Origin: an uncultured bacterium
Lineage (GTDB): Bacteria; Bacteroidota; Rhodothermia; Rhodothermales; Rubricoccaceae
Length of the DNA: 64,000 nucleotides
Assembly: GCA_947493945.1 (NCBI GenBank)
Contig: CANLSR010000002.1
Span: forward strand, 489,762 to 553,761
Direction of reading: 5' to 3'
Position numbers and translations under genes: made by a program
Shown: positions 33,954 through 42,503 of the stretch, piece by piece
How positions within the stretch are numbered: position 1 is the stretch's first letter
Layout of the letters: the number at the start of each line of letters is the position of its first letter
The notes under the pieces: model-generated
What the model saw: the letters and a program-made list of their open reading frames with translations, nothing else
What the model was told of the DNA's origin: nothing
Databases searched by the model: none

Positions 33954-35357
33954 TCAGGGCCCCTCGCCATCCGCCGCGAGCAGGTCGCGGCGGATGGCGC
34001 GGAGCGTGGTCCGGACGGAGGGACGCATGGCGGCCTCCTCGGTCCCGTCTGCCAGCTCGGCCTGGTACCACGCGTAGACCTGGGGGGCCTCGGTCTTCAT
34101 GCGGACGGCAGCGCGGGCGCTCAGCGCGTCCTGACCGGCCTCGGGGAGGGAATCGAACGCCTCGTCGAGGGCGCGGGCGTAGGCCTCCCCCCTCTCGCGC
34201 TCCGCCCGGGCCGCCCGGGCCCTCTCCTCCTCACGCTGGCGGGCGCGCTGAGCGCGGGCCTGTTTGGCCTGGACCCTCTTGTCCTTGGCCTGCTGGACGA
34301 CGGGTGCGACGCCGCCGCTGGCGGCGTAGTCGCCCCGGACGGCGGCGACGGTGAACGCGGGGACGTTGTGGACGGGGCGGCCGGTGTCCTGGCGGGCCTG
34401 GACCTCGGCCTCGACATGGTCGAGGTTACGGGCGACGCGGGCGGCGTCGAACTCGGTGGACAGGTCGAGGGCCTGGGCCTGGCTCAGCCCGAAGGCGACC
34501 AGGCGGCGCTGGAGCGGGCCCAAGAGCGCCTCAGCGTCTGGGGCCAGGGCCCGGGGGTCGGGGAGGTTGTCGGGGAACTCGCCGGTGGCCGAGGCCTGGG
34601 CGGCGGCCTTGGTGGCGGCGCTGCCGAGGTCGAGCGCGAGCTGGTCGTTCTCGCGGACCGAGAACCGGAGCGCGGAGACGCGGCGGCCCTCGCGCTTGCG
34701 GTGGAGCTCGACGTGGATGTCGGAGTAGCGGTTGACCTCCTCGACGGCCGGCTTGAGCACGTCGCGGTTGAGGTACTTGAACGCGGGGTACTGACCGGGC
34801 TCGACGCCCAGGAGATCGCGCCAGCGGTCGAGGCCGATCCAGCCGGTCGAGCCGACCTTGCGGAAGCGGACGCAGTTCTCGTAGAGGGCGAGCGCGTAGC
34901 CGGACCCGAACCGTTCCTGGACGGCCAGGTTGATCCGGGCGTAGACCTCGGGGTTGTAGAGCTTGCGGCGGAGGTCGGGGGCGTAGGCGTAGCGGCAGAC
35001 GCCGCCCTTGACGACGGCCTGGGCGAGGAACGTCGAGACCCCCCACTCCTCGGCGCCCTCGGCGTCCAGGATGTTCCAGGTGATGGTCGTGCCCGCCAGC
35101 GCCTCCAGGGCCTCGCGCAACAGGGCGTGGTCGTTGGAGTCGAAGCCCGAGACCTCGGCGAGCGTCCTGAGCTTGATCTCGTGCTCGAAGACCTCCGGGT
35201 TGGGCAGGTCCTCGTAGGCCCGGAGCAGCAGGACGTTGGAGACCTTCCGCTGCAAGAGCGAGAGCTGGCCCTTGACGTGGACGGCGCCGACGTGCTTTTT
35301 CAGCTCGCCGCCCGGGGGCAAGGGCAGGACCTCGGCAGGGGCGGGCAGACTCGGCAT
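33954..35357 (-). CDS. repB: RepB-family (Rep_3) plasmid replication initiator
   Basis: The 467-residue protein starts MPSLPAPAEVLPLPPGG. The Rep_3 winged-helix pair is seen in LKKHVGAVHVKGQLSLLQRK, VSNVLLLRAY, IKLRTLAEVSGFDSNDHALL, the middle KLYNPEVYARINLAVQERFG and YALALYENCVRFRKVGSTGW. A second winged helix follows with PAFKYLNRDVLKPAVEEVNR, YSDIHVELHRKREGRRVSAL. The Lys/Arg/Glu-rich coiled C-terminal part after residue 340 extends beyond usual family length. It would bind the iterons at 35411-35833, immediately upstream, both to open the origin and to repress itself. A longer start at 35414 overlaps the iterons and is unlikely. Confidence 0.9.
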   Translation of the reverse strand: MPSLPAPAEVLPLPPGGELKKHVGAVHVKGQLSLLQRKVSNVLLLRAYEDLPNPEVFEHEIKLRTLAEVSGFDSNDHALLREALEALAGTTITWNILDAEGAEEWGVSTFLAQAVVKGGVCRYAYAPDLRRKLYNPEVYARINLAVQERFGSGYALALYENCVRFRKVGSTGWIGLDRWRDLLGVEPGQYPAFKYLNRDVLKPAVEEVNRYSDIHVELHRKREGRRVSALRFSVRENDQLALDLGSAATKAAAQASATGEFPDNLPDPRALAPDAEALLGPLQRRLVAFGLSQAQALDLSTEFDAARVARNLDHVEAEVQARQDTGRPVHNVPAFTVAAVRGDYAASGGVAPVVQQAKDKRVQAKQARAQRARQREEERARAARAERERGEAYARALDEAFDSLPEAGQDALSARAAVRMKTEAPQVYAWYQAELADGTEEAAMRPSVRTTLRAIRRDLLAADGEGP

Positions 35358-35536
35358 AGGCGGGGACCGGGCGGGGTGGGAGGATACGGCGAAAGGTGAT
35401 CGGCGCCGGCCCACAGACGGTCACCTTGTCGCTGACCCCCCTCGTCCCGTAAACCATCACCTATCGCTCTCCCGTAGACGGTCACCTTTATCGGTGTTGT
35501 CCACAGAAGGTGACCGTCTACGGGACGAGGGCTACT

Positions 35537-35624
35537 CCCGTAGACGGTCACCTTTGCTCCCGTAGACGGTCACCTTTGCTCCCGTAGACGGTCACCTTTG
35601 CTCCCGTAGACGGTCACCTGTGTC
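35537..35624 (+). repeat. Four head-to-tail 22-bp iterons
   Basis: Four contiguous units begin CCCGTAGACGGTCACCT with exact 22-bp spacing; the first three are identical and the fourth ends GTGTC instead of TTGCT. Two helical turns per unit place initiator monomers on one face of the DNA. Confidence 0.95.
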
Positions 35625-35631
35625 CCCGCAT

Positions 35632-35648
35632 CCCTGTGCGACACAGGG
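35632..35648. repeat. Palindrome between iterons and AT-rich region
   Basis: CCCTGTG and CACAGGG flank CGA. It sits between the four-iteron block and the AT-rich unwinding stretch, where a host factor or initiator dimer could bind. Confidence 0.5.
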
Positions 35649-36108
35649 GTTTGCCGAGCGCAAACGTATTTAAACTCTTTCTAAACCCTTTTAAACGACG
35701 ACGAGTCCCGTAAACGGTCACCTTTGCTCGGCCACGTCGCGCGTAGGTGATGGTTTACGGGACAGGAGACCCACGAAAGACCCCCTCCCCAGACGTCACG
35801 GGTCCGTCCCTCCCGTAGACGGTCACCCTCTGGCGACAGACGGCGGTCCCCTGGACAACGACTCCGCGACGCCTACCGGGGCGTCAAGGCACGGGCCACA
35901 GCGACGCAGCCCGGTGCGTCCACGACCTCGAGCCGCACGGCCGCCAGCCGACCGGAGCAGAGCAGGACGGCTCACCGCGCTCGCTCGCGCCCCGCTGGCG
36001 CCTCTCGCTGGTGGCGGAGGGCGACGCCCACGGCGCCGAGCGTGAACGAGCCGCCGCCACGGATGCGGTACCGGGTGGAGGCCGAACGCTCTGGGTCGCT
36101 CGTCGCGG

Positions 36109-37491
36109 TCAGGTCGCCGAAAAGCCGCTCCGGTCGGTGACCTCGCCGCCCGTCTCGACCAGCGCCTCGCCCGCGTCGGCGCGCGCGCGGACGCCGGTCA
36201 ACGGCGTCGCCCCCCCGTCGGAGACCCGGACCGCGTCCGACCCCTCGCCGTGCGCGAGCACGCTCCCTTGGACGTCGATCGCGAGCACCCGGCCGCCTTC
36301 GACGGCGTACGTCGAGACCTCGGCGCCGTGCGTGACCAGGTCGCCCCCGACCGCCAGCTGGTCGACCTCGCCTCCGGACTGCACGCTGAACGCCTGGGCG
36401 GGAAGCTCCACGTTCACGCCCTTGACCAACGTGTTGCCGACCGAGCCGTGCGTCGTCACGCTCTCGTCGATCCGGACCGTGCCGACGGGCTTGCTCACCT
36501 GGATGCCGATCGAGCCGTCGCCGAACGTCTCGATGGACTTGAAGCGGATGCTCTCCACGGTGCCGTCGTACTGGTTGAAGCCGCGCGCGCCCAGCCCGTG
36601 CGTGGTGACCGCGGCCTCGGCCACGAACTCGCCGACGGTGCCGAAGTTGACGAAGCCGATCGCGCTCGGCCCGTACGAGGTCACCGGCGCGCGCACGGTC
36701 CAGGTATCGACCGTGCCCCAGGCGTCGAGCACCATGTCGTTGACGCCGTAGGTGACGGTCTCGCCCAAGTGTTCGACGCGCCTCGCGTGGACGCCGTAAA
36801 CGACGAAGACGCCGCCCGTGATCATGTTCGCGGTGCCGGCGGGCAGCATGCCGGTGGAGTAGACCGCCCCCGTCGTGAGCGTGTCGAGCTCGACCTGCCC
36901 GCCTTCGTCCCCGAAGCCGCTCACGAACACGCCCGACCCCAGGACCGGCGCGTTCGGCGCACCCACGCTGACGTCGCGTAGCGACGCGGTGACCCGGGAG
37001 GCGTCGTCGCTGTTGAAGTTGTAGACCGTCAGCGCGCCCTGGTACACGTTGACGCCGTACTTCTGCGGCTGCTCGCTGTAGTGGCGCGCGTCGCAGGCCG
37101 CGACGTGGAGCCCGTCCACGACGAGGTCGAGCGCGTCGGTGCCCGTCCGGGCGATGATCGACACCTGGCCCGTCACCGCGACGTTGCCGAGCTTGAGCGT
37201 GCCCATGTCGGCGGTCCCGGCCTGGGCGTAGATCGCACGGGCGGCGGGCGTGGCGATCACGGTGAGGTCGGAGACCCGGTTGTCCGCCGTCAGGCCGACG
37301 CCGTCGCCGTGGGCAAAGCTGAGCACGGAGCGGTCCCGGTCCGTCCCGACCAGCGACACGCCGGGCGGCAGGGTGATCGCGTGCGGGCAGGCCACCGACG
37401 CCGTGAGCTGGATGGTGCGGGGGCCGTCGCCGGAGAGCGCCGACATCAGCTCGTTCAGGGAAGCGACGGGGGTGGTGGACGAGTCGTTCAT
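36109..37491 (-). CDS. Right-handed parallel beta-helix (pectin-lyase-fold) protein, hypothetical
   Basis: The 460-residue protein starts MNDSSTTPVASLNELMSALS. After RTIQLTASVACPHAITLPPG and VSLVGTDRDRSVLSFAHGDG it is made of short repeating strands with Gly, Val, Thr and Asn turns (GVFVSGFGDEGGQVELDTLT, VTTHGLGARGFNQYDGTVES, GSIGIQVSKPVGTVRIDESV), the pattern of a beta-helix. No signal peptide is visible. No catalytic residues of polysaccharide lyases can be named. Similar proteins with repeating THG and SYG motifs are described as hypothetical; the role here is unknown. It stands alone between the origin and the MBL gene. Confidence 0.7.
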   Translation of the reverse strand: MNDSSTTPVASLNELMSALSGDGPRTIQLTASVACPHAITLPPGVSLVGTDRDRSVLSFAHGDGVGLTADNRVSDLTVIATPAARAIYAQAGTADMGTLKLGNVAVTGQVSIIARTGTDALDLVVDGLHVAACDARHYSEQPQKYGVNVYQGALTVYNFNSDDASRVTASLRDVSVGAPNAPVLGSGVFVSGFGDEGGQVELDTLTTGAVYSTGMLPAGTANMITGGVFVVYGVHARRVEHLGETVTYGVNDMVLDAWGTVDTWTVRAPVTSYGPSAIGFVNFGTVGEFVAEAAVTTHGLGARGFNQYDGTVESIRFKSIETFGDGSIGIQVSKPVGTVRIDESVTTHGSVGNTLVKGVNVELPAQAFSVQSGGEVDQLAVGGDLVTHGAEVSTYAVEGGRVLAIDVQGSVLAHGEGSDAVRVSDGGATPLTGVRARADAGEALVETGGEVTDRSGFSAT

Positions 37492-37613
37492 GAGGGGTCG
37501 ATTTTCGAGGACGCGCAAGTTAGGCCGCGGCCCACTCGGCTCACCGTCTGGCCTTTGAGGACGAACCCCCAAGTCGGGCGTGGACTACGAGCCGGTCCCC
37601 ACCGGTCCCGCGC

Positions 37614-38564
37614 TTACCACACCCCGCGACGGTGGTTCGTGACCCACCGGTACATCCCCAGGATGTTGAGGATGCGCATCTGCTCGTAGCCGTACCACTC
37701 TTTGTACTCGTTTTTGAACTCCACATTCCGGTACAGCTGGTCCCAGTGCTGCCCCTCCCGGACCAGACCGAGCACCTGGCCGTGAAGGTCGACCATGTAC
37801 TCCCGCAGGTCCACGATGTCGTCTTTCGTCGCGGGCGTGTAGTGACCGATGTCGATCACGTCGACGTCCTGCCCGATCACCCAGTCCAGGGACTCGATCC
37901 AGCCGTCGTAGTAGAAGTCGAGGAAGTCGTTGTAGGGGAACGTGTCCGACTGGCAGATGTCGGTGCATTGCAGCGCCTTATGCCTGGGGAAGTACACCAG
38001 GGTCATGCTGTTCGAGTGGCTCGGCGCGACGTGGACGAGCTCGACGAGCTCTCCGCCGAGTGTGATCGTGGTGCGGTCGTCGAACACGACGTTCGGCACC
38101 GCCGTGGGGAGCTTCTCACCGACGACGGGCTCGACGGCGTTCTCGTGGGCGACGACGGTCGCGCCGGCGTCCTGGAACACCTGGCTGCCGGCGATGTGGT
38201 CGAAGTGCGCGTGCGTGTAGACGACGTAGCGGACCGGGACGCCAAAGCGCGAGTCGATCTCGTCTTTGAGCCAGTTCGCCGAGCACGTCCCGGCCGGGTC
38301 GATCACGAGCGCGCCCTCGTCCGTGACCAAGACGAATCCGCTGTGGAGCGAGGGAATCGCCTGGCTCGTGTGTCGGTACAGGCTGCCGTCGACCTGGGTC
38401 AGGCTGCGCGGCATGTCGGGGCACGGGCCTTCGGTAAAGTCGGGCAGCATCTCGCGGTCGGCGTAGGCCGCCAGCGAGACGGTCCGGCCGTCGGTCTGCG
38501 CGGACGCGGTCAGGTGGCCCAGGGTCAGCAGCAGGGCCGAGAGCGTAATCAGGGATCGCCTCAT
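37614..38564 (-). CDS. Exported metallo-beta-lactamase-fold hydrolase
   Basis: The 316-residue protein has a signal peptide (MRRSLITLSALLLTLGHLTA). The MBL domain shows the zinc motif YTHAHFDHIAGS, further metal ligands in VHVAPSHSNSMTLVYFPRHK and later IDIGHYTPAT. The Asp at LQCTDICQSD is likely the bridging ligand. It would hydrolyse or dehydrate a small molecule in the periplasm; the substrate is unknown. The gene is 3 bp after an NTF2-like lipoprotein gene, with which it forms a leftward operon. Confidence 0.85.
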   Translation of the reverse strand: MRRSLITLSALLLTLGHLTASAQTDGRTVSLAAYADREMLPDFTEGPCPDMPRSLTQVDGSLYRHTSQAIPSLHSGFVLVTDEGALVIDPAGTCSANWLKDEIDSRFGVPVRYVVYTHAHFDHIAGSQVFQDAGATVVAHENAVEPVVGEKLPTAVPNVVFDDRTTITLGGELVELVHVAPSHSNSMTLVYFPRHKALQCTDICQSDTFPYNDFLDFYYDGWIESLDWVIGQDVDVIDIGHYTPATKDDIVDLREYMVDLHGQVLGLVREGQHWDQLYRNVEFKNEYKEWYGYEQMRILNILGMYRWVTNHRRGVW

Positions 38565-38567
38565 GGT

Positions 38568-39047
38568 CTAGTCGTCGATGACGGTGTTGTGAGCGGCCCG
38601 TATGCGCCAGCCCCCGTCGCGATCCACCAGCAGCCAGGTAAAGAGGCCGCTGTACGGCGGGGTCGGGTCGCCGTCGGTGTCGCGCACGCCGGAGATCGTC
38701 CACCGCCAGTGGGCCAGCACCACGCCGGGGCGGACGGAGACGGCCGTGGGCTCGCCGTCGACCGCGAAGACGCTCTCGTCGTACCGCCCGGCGAACGACT
38801 CCGCGTGGACGCTCGCGATCTCGGCCGGCCCCTGCCACCGCTGCCCGGAGATGCCGACGAAGTCGGCGTCGGCGGTGAACTGGTCGCCCAGCCGCGCCCC
38901 GTCGTGCGCGTTCCACGCCTCGATAAAGGAGGTGACCGCCGAACGGGCGGCGGCGTCCGGGCTGTCGGGTTGCGCCAGCGTCGCCGCCGGACTGCACGCC
39001 GTCAGCAACGCGGCGAGGAGGGCAGCGAGAAGGCTGGGCTTGAACAT
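38568..39047 (-). CDS. SnoaL/DUF4440 NTF2-like lipoprotein
   Basis: The 159-residue protein has a signal sequence with lipobox LLTAC. The NTF2-like cone follows: AVTSFIEAWNAHDGARLGDQ, FTADADFVGISGQRWQGPAE, VVLAHWRWTISGVRD and LVDRDGGWRIRAAHNTVID. Members of the SgcJ/EcaC subgroup bind or convert small organic molecules. It precedes the MBL hydrolase by three bases, so the two probably act on the same exported or imported compound. Confidence 0.8.
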   Translation of the reverse strand: MFKPSLLAALLAALLTACSPAATLAQPDSPDAAARSAVTSFIEAWNAHDGARLGDQFTADADFVGISGQRWQGPAEIASVHAESFAGRYDESVFAVDGEPTAVSVRPGVVLAHWRWTISGVRDTDGDPTPPYSGLFTWLLVDRDGGWRIRAAHNTVIDD

Positions 39048-39427
39048 GGCGTCGGTTCGTCGGAGTGGTCTCTGCTGCTCGGTACGTGTCCCTTGCTACG
39101 CATCGTTCCTCACGTGCTGGGAAAGACCCGCCGCGTCCTAGGGACTACCTCCCGTCGCCCGCGCCGGAGCGACCGTAACGCTCCGGCCCTAGGCCGGTTG
39201 CCGCGCCTGGATCGGCGGGCTGGGGCGGGCCTCGCGGCCGGGGTCGTCCGCCGCCCTCGAACCACGGCACCGGCTCGGCCGTCCCGAAAACCCGCCGCGC
39301 CCGGGACCCGACACCGGCCTCCCACGTGAGAAGACGCCGCCGCTCGCGGGCACGCCCGTCGCGCTGGCGGACGTGGCCTGCGAGCGGAGACCTCCGCAAC
39401 CACACGCCAACCCTCCCCCCCATCGCC
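39048..39427. other. Intergenic region between divergent SnoaL and peroxiredoxin genes
   Basis: Both promoters must lie here. No gene is recognised. The sequence is GC-rich throughout and no clear -10 or -7 element could be picked. Confidence 0.35.
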
Positions 39428-40048
39428 ATGCGCGACGACATCCGCGAGGGCGCCACGCTGCCCGACTTCGAGCTCCCCGACCACACCGGCGTCAAGCGGA
39501 AGCTGTCCCTGCTCCAGGGCGACGACCCGATGGTGCTCACCTTGCACCGCGGCATCTACTGCCCCAAGGACCGCCAGCAGCTCCACCAGCTCGTGCCGTT
39601 CTCGCGGCAGTGCGCCGTGGGCTTTACCCGGCTGGTGTCGGTCACGACCGACAACAACTTGGTCCTGCTCAACGACCTGCGCCTGGGCGTCGGGGCGGAC
39701 TGGCCCTTCCTCTACGACAAGGACCGCAAGATCGCCGACGACCTGGAGATCCACGAGTACACCGACCCGCACAACAAGCCGATGATCCCGCACACGTTCG
39801 TGCTGGAGCCCGGGCTCAAGATCGCCAAGGTCTACAACGGCTACTGGTACTGGGGGCGGCCCTCCACGGCCGAGCTGCACCAGGACCTGCGCGAGGTCAC
39901 CCGGAAGGTCCGGCCCGACTGGAAGATCGACACCGACGCCATGCGCCAAAAGTGGGAGAGCGGCGACAAGGACGGCTTCTACCCCTACGGCAAGTCGTGG
40001 AAGCAGGTGTTCGCGCGCATGGCCGGCGCCGTGGACCAGTTCGAGTAG
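39428..40048 (+). CDS. AhpC/TSA-family peroxiredoxin-like protein
   Basis: The 206-residue protein begins MRDDIREGATLPDFELPDHT, the thioredoxin-fold opening of AhpC/TSA proteins. The catalytic region reads LTLHRGIYCPKDRQQLHQLV, with a single Cys where family members have the peroxidatic Cys (PxxxT/SxxC replaced by HRGIYCPKD). The C-terminal part has HTFVLEPGLKIAKVYNGYWY and a tail to AMRQKWESGDKDGFYPYGKS. It probably reduces peroxides with an external thiol donor. The unusual GIYCPKD motif suggests a distinct subgroup, so peroxidase activity is not certain. A hairpin terminator follows. Confidence 0.8.
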   Translation: MRDDIREGATLPDFELPDHTGVKRKLSLLQGDDPMVLTLHRGIYCPKDRQQLHQLVPFSRQCAVGFTRLVSVTTDNNLVLLNDLRLGVGADWPFLYDKDRKIADDLEIHEYTDPHNKPMIPHTFVLEPGLKIAKVYNGYWYWGRPSTAELHQDLREVTRKVRPDWKIDTDAMRQKWESGDKDGFYPYGKSWKQVFARMAGAVDQFE

Positions 40049-40056
40049 CACGTGCC

Positions 40057-40084
40057 GGGGCGCCCCTCGGTCTCCGGGCGCCCC
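40057..40084 (+). terminator. Hairpin terminator after peroxiredoxin gene
   Basis: GGGGCGCCC and GGGCGCCCC form a 9-bp perfect stem around a 10-bp loop, 8 bp after the stop. It also ends the convergent small gene to the right, so it may work in both directions. Confidence 0.6.
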
Positions 40085-40106
40085 CTCACCCTCGGGACCG
40101 GAAGCC

Positions 40107-40331
40107 TCAGCGCCCCCTGGGCCGAGTCGACCGGCCCGAGGGCCAGGCCGGTGGGTCGCTGGCCGGGAAGGTCATGTCGAGCGCCGCGTCCACTTCGGCC
40201 TCCCGGGCACGAACGGCTTGTTCGTCGTCCTCTGGGGAGGGCTCTTGGTCGCCGGGCGGCTGGGGCGGCGCCCCCTCTGGCGTGGGCTGTGAAAGGCGAC
40301 GCGGGGGGATCTGGGGCGTGGGGGACGTCAT
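40107..40331 (-). CDS. Small conserved protein with DxTFPASDPPAW motif
   Basis: The 74-residue protein is Pro-rich at the N-terminus, then has EVDAALDMTFPASDPPAWPS. ALDxTFPASDPPxW is a recurring motif in small uncharacterised proteins of many bacteria, so the frame is probably real. Function is unknown. Confidence 0.6.
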   Translation of the reverse strand: MTSPTPQIPPRRLSQPTPEGAPPQPPGDQEPSPEDDEQAVRAREAEVDAALDMTFPASDPPAWPSGRSTRPRGR

Positions 40332-40679
40332 GGTGGGTCCGGTGGAAGCGGTGGGGCCTGGTGCTGCAAGGCGCCCACGGACCGAGCCGTGGACGGGGAG
40401 GGCACGAGGCCAACGCGATGAGGGCCACCTAAGGTCCTAAAACCAATGGGCCAACGCTCTGCGGTGGACGGGGCGTGGCGCTATGTTGAGCGGGGGCGCC
40501 GCCCCCAGAGAGAGCGTCCGCGCTCGCGGGGCTGGCGGCCTGCGGCGCCGGTTTCACGACCGGGGCCCCGCCAGTGCCCCGTACGAGTCCGCCCCCCGAG
40601 GACGGGGCCGTCCTCCACCGCCCGACTCACCCGCCAGCCGCCCAACGCCTAGGCCCGTGTGGCCCAGCAACTCGACCCC
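40332..40679. other. Intergenic stretch
   Basis: No gene is recognised between the small protein gene and the NTF2-like gene. Any promoters for these divergent genes lie here. Confidence 0.35.
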
Positions 40680-41051
40680 ATGACCGACCCCAGCGAGCGC
40701 TCCCCCCAGGAGGTCTTCGACGAGCACCTCCGGCTGAGCCAGGAGCACGAGTTCGAACAGGACATCGGCCGCAACTTTGCCGAGGACTGCGTCGTGCTCA
40801 CCGACCGCGGCGTCTTCCGCGGGCACGACGGGCTAAAGGAGCTCGCGGCGATGCTGGAAGACGAGCTCCCCGGCGCCAGGTACGAGTACCGGACGCGCCT
40901 GGTGGAGGGCCACATGGCCTTCCTCGGGTGGGCCGCCCACGGCGAGACGGCCCGGGTGGAGGACGGGGCGGACTCGTTCTGGATCGAAGGCGGTAAGGTG
41001 GTCGCCCAGACCATCCACTACACAGTGAAGGCCGACGGAGCGGCCCCGTAA
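40680..41051 (+). CDS. SnoaL-like (NTF2-fold) protein
   Basis: The 123-residue cytosolic protein starts MTDPSERSPQEVFDEHLRLS. It shows the SnoaL-like cone with NFAEDCVVLTDRGVFRGHDG, GLKELAAMLEDELPGARYEY, HMAFLGWAAHGETARVEDGA and DSFWIEGGKVVAQTIHYTVK. The fold hosts cyclases, isomerases and binding proteins, so the reaction is not known. A GTG at 40659 would add seven residues. Confidence 0.8.
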   Translation: MTDPSERSPQEVFDEHLRLSQEHEFEQDIGRNFAEDCVVLTDRGVFRGHDGLKELAAMLEDELPGARYEYRTRLVEGHMAFLGWAAHGETARVEDGADSFWIEGGKVVAQTIHYTVKADGAAP

Positions 41052-41312
41052 GTGGCCCGCGGAGGCACGGGGCGAGGAGCCTGGGCCGCCGCCTACCGGG
41101 CCGAGGGTCCCCACGCGACCCTCGAACCCCGAGCGGGCTGCGGCGTTGGCGCCGCACGCGAGGCTAGGGGTGTCCGCGCTCGGTCGCGGGCGTGGACTGA
41201 GAGAGTCCCTCCGCACCTGATCCGGTTGGTACCGGCGTAGGGAAGCTTCGCCCCAGCGCGCACTGTGCGTCTGGCTTCGCGTGCCCCTCCCCTACCCACC
41301 CGCCGCGAATCC

Positions 41313-42044
41313 ATGCCGTCCCCCTCCTCCGCGCCGCCCGCCGAGTCCGCCAGCACCGAGCCGTTCCCGGTCCCTCCTTTCGCCCGACGCTGCATCGAGG
41401 CGGCCGGCGACGCCTGGGCCGCCTCGTTCGCGCACCCGTTCGTGCGCGCCCTCGCCGACGGGTCGCTAGACGCCGAACGGTTCCGGTTCTACCAGATGCA
41501 GGACGCCCGCTACCTCCAGGCGTTCGCCGACGCCTGCTCGCTCGTCTCGACGCGGTGCCCCGCCCCCGCCGACAAGCTGTGGTTCATCGACGCGGCCCGG
41601 CTGGCGCTCGTCGTCGAGGGCGAGCTCCACGCGGGCTACGGCGAAAAGCTCGGCTACGGGCCGGCGGACATCGCCGCCGTCGAGCTCACGCCGACCACCC
41701 GGGCCTACCGGGACCACATGACGGCCCAGGCCCAGCGCGGCAGCCTGGTCGAGGCCGTGGCCGCGCTCACGCCCTGCCCGTGGCTCTACGTCGACCTGGG
41801 CCAGCGGCTCTTGGCCGAGCTCGGCGCGCCCGAGGACGCCCACCCCTACGCCGACTGGCTCCGGACCTACGCCGACCCCGGCTTCAACGACTACATGCGC
41901 CACCTCTTGGAGCGGCTCCAGCGCTCCGCCGACGCCGCCAGCGAGGCCGAGCGCGACCGAGCCGTAACGGCCTTCGCCGCCAGCGCCCGCTACGAGTGGA
42001 TGTTCTGGGACCAGGCGTGGACGCAGCAGACGTGGCCCGTGTGA
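41313..42044 (+). CDS. tenA: TenA/thiaminase II family aminopyrimidine aminohydrolase
   Basis: The 243-residue protein has the TenA helical bundle. It reads SFAHPFVRALADGSLDAERF, RFYQMQDARYLQAFADACSL (Asp and Tyr of the active site), ALTPCPWLYVDLGQRLLAEL (catalytic Cys region) and ARYEWMFWDQAW (Glu and neighbouring aromatic residues). TenA salvages thiamine breakdown products by releasing hydroxymethylpyrimidine from aminomethylpyrimidine. All key residues are present. No other thiamine genes are nearby, so it probably works as a stand-alone salvage enzyme. Confidence 0.88.
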   Translation: MPSPSSAPPAESASTEPFPVPPFARRCIEAAGDAWAASFAHPFVRALADGSLDAERFRFYQMQDARYLQAFADACSLVSTRCPAPADKLWFIDAARLALVVEGELHAGYGEKLGYGPADIAAVELTPTTRAYRDHMTAQAQRGSLVEAVAALTPCPWLYVDLGQRLLAELGAPEDAHPYADWLRTYADPGFNDYMRHLLERLQRSADAASEAERDRAVTAFAASARYEWMFWDQAWTQQTWPV

Positions 42045-42085
42045 GAACGCCACCCGCACGCCCGGCCTCACATCCCGCTCCCCCG

Positions 42086-42442
42086 CTACGAGCGCAGCGC
42101 GTGCCCCACCACGAACGCAGCCGTCGCCGAGTCTTTCGGACATCGTTCCCGGTACCGGACCTTCGAGGAGCCGGTCGCCGAGCCGGACGAGGCCCTCATC
42201 TCGGTGCGGGCGGCGGCGTTGAGCACGCTCGTGCGTGTGCAGGCGGCCGGCACGCACGACTCGGCCGGGTCGACGGCGTTGGGCGCGTGGGACTCGGGCA
42301 CTGGCGGGAGGACCGCCTTTGCAACCTGAGCGGCTGGGGCAGCGGGCTTCGGCGGGGCCGCCAGGGAGACCGACGGCTGGGGCCGGGAAACACGCCAGGC
42401 CCACGTTAGAACCCCCGCGACGCCCACGCCGGCCGCCCGCAC
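42086..42442 (-). CDS. Hypothetical protein (weak support)
   Basis: A 118-codon frame runs MRAAGVGVAGVLTWAWRVSR, a short hydrophobic start, then an Ala/Pro-rich linker and a Cys-containing part (ESCVPAACTRTSVLNAAART, YRERCPKDSATAAFVVGHAL). It fills the gap between tenA and the SDR remnant. No family is recognised, and it may be a spurious GC-rich frame. If real it would be a small membrane-anchored or secreted protein. Confidence 0.25.
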   Translation of the reverse strand: MRAAGVGVAGVLTWAWRVSRPQPSVSLAAPPKPAAPAAQVAKAVLPPVPESHAPNAVDPAESCVPAACTRTSVLNAAARTEMRASSGSATGSSKVRYRERCPKDSATAAFVVGHALRS

Positions 42443-42503
42443 GGCGGCCTAGCCACGACGCGGCCCGCCCTGTCCCGACGGGCCGGTGCCCCTCCCCCGC
42501 CCC

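Larger units (their letters stand above)
35411..35833. other. Iteron-type plasmid origin of replication (oriV)
   Basis: About eleven copies of an iteron with core GTAGACGGTCACCT are visible. Forward copies start near 35411, 35446 (variant GTAAACCATCACCT), 35471, 35537, 35559, 35581, 35603, 35707 and 35812. Inverted copies are at 35505-35524 and 35745-35761. The inverted copy at 35505 faces 35471, a likely operator or handcuffing arrangement. A DnaA-box-like TTGTCCACA lies at 35497-35505. An AT-rich stretch at 35659-35697 (CAAACGTATTTAAACTCTTT and on) is the probable unwinding element. The initiator gene starts 54 bp to the left. Confidence 0.9.

Noticed and set aside
35537..35624. Tandem repeats as a CRISPR array
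   Set aside because: The 22-bp units are contiguous without spacers and lie beside a RepB gene, so they are iterons.
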